A DNA stretch of 64,000 nt from Epichloe hybrida (lineage: Eukaryota; Ascomycota; Sordariomycetes; Hypocreales; Clavicipitaceae), in assembly GCA_019022495.1 (NCBI GenBank), contig JAFEKR010000049.1:248001-312000 (forward strand). Reading direction: 5' to 3'. The position numbers and the translations under genes are program-made. Shown piece by piece: positions 59,801-64,000 of the stretch. The notes under the pieces are model-generated. The model did no database searches. It had not been told where the DNA came from and saw nothing but the letters and a program-made list of their open reading frames with translations. The stretch's first letter is position 1; each line of letters opens with the position of its first letter.

Positions 59801-62800
59801 GCAGCTCATGGCAATAAGGGGGGCCGTGGCAAAGCCCCATTCCTCCGCGCCGAGCAAACAAGCAATGGCGACATCACGCCCGGTTCTAAGTTGTCCATCA
59901 GTCTGAACAACGACGCGACCACGGAGATCATTCAGAACAAGTGTCTGGTGAGTCTCAGCAAGACCCAACTCCCAAGGCAGACCTGCATATTTGATGCCAG
60001 TCCATCGAGAAGCACCAGTACCACCATCGTGACCAGAAATAAGAATGTGGTCAGCCTTCGCCTTAGCAACACCTGATGCGACAATACCGACTCCGACTTC
60101 GGAGACGAGTTTGACGGAAACGCGAGAGCGGGGGCTTGAGCACTTCAAGTCGTAAATGAGCTGCTTCAAATCCTCGATGGAGTAAATGTCGTGGTGAGGA
60201 GGGGGTGAAATCAAGCCGACACCGGGGGTTGAGTGACGGGTGCGAGCAATAGACTTGGAGACTTTGTGTCCAGGGAGCTCACCACCCTCACCAGGCTTGG
60301 CACCCTGGGCCATCTTGATCTGAAGCTCGTCGGAGTCTGCAAGATAGGCAGATGTGACGCCGAAACGCCCAGATGCAACCTGCTTAATGGCAGATCGCAT
60401 GGTGTCGCCATTGGGCATGCGTTCAGATCGCTCAGGGTCTTCGCCACCCTCACCAGTGTTGGACTTGCCACCCAGTCTGTTCATGGCGACAGCAAGAGTG
60501 GAGTGAGACTCCATGGAAATGGAACCATATGACATGGCACCAGTGCAGAATCGCCTGACGATCTCGGTCCAAGGCTCTACCTGATCGATGGGCACAGGGG
60601 CGGCATCTTCGAAGTTGAAGTCTAGAAGGCCACGGAGTGTGCAGTTCTTGATTTGCTCGTACTCAGCCTTGGAGTAGGCCTCGTAGGATTTGTCATTCTT
60701 GTTTCGCACGGCATCCTGGATGTTGGCAATGGCTGCAGGGCTGTTGATGTGGGGTTCACCACCGTCACGCCAGTGGTATTCACCCGACTCCGGCAGACCC
60801 TTGATTCCGACGGTATAGCGAGACGGGAAGCCGCGCTCATGGAAACGGAAGGCATCTTCGGCAATCAGATCAAAGGTCAGGCCTTGAATACGCGAAGCAG
60901 TACCCTTGAAGCAGCGTTCAACAACGGATTCGTCCAGACCGAGGGCCTCGAAGATCTGGGCACCCTTGTACGAAGCGAGCGTGGAAATGCCCATTTTGCT
61001 CATAACCTTGAGAATACCACCATCGCAGGAGTGAATGTAGTTGCGGATCAGTGCTTCGTCAGACAGCTTCTTCTTGATCAAGCGCTCTCGGTTGAGCTTG
61101 AGAACACACTCCATAGCGAGATAAGGGTTGATAGCGTCGGCACCATAACCAAGGAGCACACACATGTGGTGAACCTCACGGGCTTCAGCAGTCTCGACCA
61201 CTAGAGCAACCATAGATCGCCACTTATTGGTGACCAGATGATGGTGCAGCATGCCAGACGCAAGGGCGGCAGAGACGGGAACACGATCAGCAGAGGTCTT
61301 ACGGTCGGAGAGGACAATGATACGATCACGAGACTCAATGGCAGTCGTGGCTTCGCTGCAGATCTCATCGAGGTGGTTGATGTAGCCTTGGACGCCCTGA
61401 GACTTGGGGAAGGTGAGATCAATTGTCTTTACGGTCCACTCGGGGTAGACAGAGGACATGTTGTTGATGGCATTAAATTCGGGAATGGACAAAATCGGGC
61501 TGGGGAGCATGAGGCGTCCACATTGCGAGGCGTCCATTTCTAGCAGATTGCCTTGAGGACCAACATAGCACTCAAGAGACATGACGATGGATTCTCGAAT
61601 AGGGTCGATGGGCGGATTGGTGACCTGGGCGAAGAGTTGTCGGAAGTAATCATATAGCAGTCGCGGGGCCGAAGTCAAACATGCCAGTGGCCCATCGTTG
61701 CCCATAGATCCCAGAGCCTCTTTCTCGTCAGCGGCCATGGGAGCGAGAAGCAAGCTAACCTGCTCATGGGTGTAACCAAAAGACAGCAAAAGGGGGTCCT
61801 CCTGAAGGGGATGTGCATCAGGTTTGGCAGCAAGGTCCAAGGTGGTCTCAAGCTTGTCCAAGACTTTGGGCATGGTCAAGAGCCCCTTGTTAAGCCACGA
61901 GCGGAAGTCGTGGCGGTTAGCAACAGCAGCCTTCAGTTCCTTATCGTCGATTATGCGGCCGGCTTTGGTATCGACCAAAAGCATCCTCCCAGGCTGCAAC
62001 CGGCCCTTCTGAATGACGCTCTCAGGCTCAACTGGGATGGTGCCGACTTCAGAAGCACAGATGATGCGATCATCATCCATAACATAGAATCGGCAAGGTC
62101 GCAAACCATTACGGTCCAAGTTGGCGCCACAATACCGGCCATCCGCAAAGGTGAACAACGCAGGACCATCCCATGGCTCCATCTGGCACGCAGCCCATTC
62201 GTAAAAAGCAGCCTTTTGGGGGTCCATGTAGTCATTACCTTGCCAAGCCTCCGGGACCATAAGCATGACAGCTTCTGGCAAAGAAAGCACACCATTTATG
62301 GTCAGAAGCTCGAGCACGTTGTCAAAGGCAGCGGAATCAGAACCGCCGTCCTCAACAATAGGATACATGAGCTCGAGTTCGTCCTTGAAAATGTCAGAGT
62401 TCATGACACCCTCACGAGCGCGCATCCAATTCTTGTTTCCGCGCAGCGTGTTGATCTCTCCATTGTGGGCGGCCCATCGCAGAGGTTGGGCTCTGTCCCA
62501 CGAAGGGAATGTATTTGTGGAAAATCGTGAATGAACAAGGGCGAAATGGGCTTCGTAATCGGCGTTGACAAGGTCATGGTAGTAAGAGTAGACCTGTACA
62601 GGCGATAGCTGACCTTTGTAGACAATGTTCTTGTTGGACAGAGAGCAAAGGTAGAACCAGTTCTTGAGACCAATGGTGTGAGTAGCACGTTTTCGGAGGA
62701 CGTACAGCTGTCGCTCGAACAATCTCTCGTCAAACTTCTCTGGATCGGTCATTTCCGGGGCATTGCCAGAGCCGTAGGCAGAGGTGAGAACGACAAAGGG

Positions 62801-63477
62801 CTGGGCGATGATGGGCTCACGAGACTTTGCCGCAGGGCCAAGCAGAGTCGAGTCGACGGGAGGCCTTCGCCATCCTAGGACCCGAAGGCCCAACGACTCG
62901 GCAACATCTTCCAGCTGCCTCTGGGAATCGTCGAGAGTCTCTTCGTCGGGCTTGAAAAACAAGTTTCCTACAGCATATTGGCCGGGAGGCGGGAGCTTAA
63001 TGTCCTGCTCCTTTTCAAAGTTCTTGATGAAGAACCGATGAGGAATAGATGTCATGACACCAGCACCATCACCGTCTCGCGCATCAGATCCCACGGCCCC
63101 ACGATGAGTCATGTTGCAGAGAAGATTGCGAGCTGAGAGAATGAGAGGTCAGAGTCGCTGAATTTTTCACACAGCATATTGTTGCAAGGGTCGACTTACC
63201 ATCGCTGACAATCTTGTGACTGGGCTTGCCCTTGATGTGGCTAAATTTCACTGCATGAGTCTCTGTTGTTTTCACTGGTGTATGGTTCTTTGCTGGGGAC
63301 TTACCAAGCAAAGCCGACGCCGCAAGCATCTCGCTCGTACGAGGGGTCATAAAGACCCTGCTTCACCGGCAAGGCACCGGCCCATGAGTCATTATTCTCG
63401 GTCTGATACTCATATGGGTGGTATGTGTCCTGCTCAGCTTCGGTGTGTCGATCGTCAAACTCAGCTAGCAAGCCCAT
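56883..63477 (-). CDS. GLT1: Glutamate synthase (NADH-type GOGAT), single-chain
   Basis: Makes two glutamates from glutamine and 2-oxoglutarate in nitrogen assimilation. Five exons in phase: 63477-63305, 63240-63200, 63132-59779, 59718-57087, 57018-56883; 2111 residues, normal for fungi. Domain order: propeptide, then class II glutaminase with catalytic Cys in [10 protein letters not shown] (about 63312-63330); central domain; FMN/2-oxoglutarate domain ([30 protein letters not shown]); the [15 protein letters not shown] iron-sulfur Cys cluster, split by the third intron; the GXGXG beta-helix domain; and the fused beta subunit with [19 protein letters not shown], and FAD ([14 protein letters not shown]) and NAD ([11 protein letters not shown]) loops. 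The ATG before GLLAEF fits family starts; the frame stays open upstream to about 63660 but has no earlier ATG. The intron 59778-59719 uses an unusual GTTGGT donor. Confidence 0.95.
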
Positions 63478-64000
63478 GCTAGGCGAGGCTCGCAGGTCGA
63501 CAATAAAACGAGGGTTACGATAAGAAAGGATCGTGTGGCAGAGTCCGCTCAGGCCGCTCGTCTGTAGGGACTGTTGTCGCTTGTAGTGAAACGGGGGTGA
63601 GAGCAGCGCCGAGGGCTGCTCTGGAACAAATCTATCTGGAAGGAGGCGGGAAACGTCAGCTTAAATCGAGGACGGTTTAATTTCAGGAAACTTTCGCAGC
63701 ACACGAGCGAGCCACTTGTAATTAAGATCTTCCAGAGTCCGTCCGATGGACAGCATGTGAAGATGAGGAAAAGATGTGAGTGAGAGACAAGAGGCGCTTT
63801 GGCAAGCAACAAGCAAAGCAAAGCACACACTTGTGGCATGCCGGAGGTCCGATCTGATTTCTCTGCACCAGACAGCTCGAAGCACGCCGGACCCGAAGTC
63901 GCTCGGCTATGCAAGGCTGGAGGCTAAGAAGTGTGCAAGTGGTTTTGCTTCTGGCACACAAGAGGCTGGATCGGCGCATCAGTACAGCACTTTTGCTCAG
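63478..64000. other. Upstream region of glutamate synthase
   Basis: In-frame open sequence continues from the GLT1 start up to about 63660 without an ATG. A good acceptor (CCTTCCAG, about 63640 on the minus strand) suggests an intron in the leader or an additional short first exon. No separate gene is supported. Confidence 0.45.

Overview
The window looks like nuclear DNA of a filamentous ascomycete. It has short introns with GTAAGT/GTATGT-type donors and CAG/TAG acceptors, and GC-rich genes beside an AT-rich block. That block carries a strong repeat-induced point mutation (RIP) signature: CA and TG dinucleotides are depleted, TA is in excess, and repeat copies differ almost only by C/T and G/A transitions. 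The protein set (multi-exon glutamate synthase, Nic96 with GLFG repeats, VTC2/3-type protein) fits Pezizomycotina, probably Sordariomycetes/Hypocreales; that placement is inference.

Region 1 (about 135-34081) is one accessory block made of nested LTR retrotransposons, ordered by their terminal repeats and target-site duplications. The outermost is a minus-strand Ty3/gypsy-like element between 163-bp repeats (135-297, 33919-34081; flanking AGTAG). Inside it sits a plus-strand gypsy chromovirus (2783-24951, 270-bp LTRs). Inside that is a plus-strand Ty1/copia element (4715-18972, 820-bp LTRs, flanking GATAT). The copia 3' LTR is split by a fourth, minus-strand gypsy element (11385-18471, 217-bp LTRs, flanking AGGTC). 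A separate 639-bp non-coding element with 121-bp terminal repeats lies at 25925-26563. All four reverse transcriptases have lost catalytic aspartate(s) through G-to-A change, so no copy can be autonomous.

Region 2 (34082-64000) is ordinary core genome. In order: a gene-poor 3-kb spacer; a plus-strand bifunctional 6-phosphofructo-2-kinase/fructose-2,6-bisphosphatase; then five minus-strand genes: nucleoporin Nic96, an FGGY-family carbohydrate kinase, a conserved protein of unknown function with an apparent one-base frame break, a VTC2/VTC3-type SPX/VTC protein, and NADH-type glutamate synthase. Exon structures were worked out by hand from splice signals and reading phase. There is no operon logic; shared themes are central carbon, phosphate and nitrogen metabolism plus the nuclear pore. 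Intergenic stretches carry a dispersed TACGGAGTA motif and several short minisatellites.

The most unusual part is the nest. The youngest insertion is more decayed than the copia it landed in. The copia LTR has an array of intact hairpins and a primer site matching the initiator-tRNA anticodon arm. Its leader holds seven tandem hairpin units.
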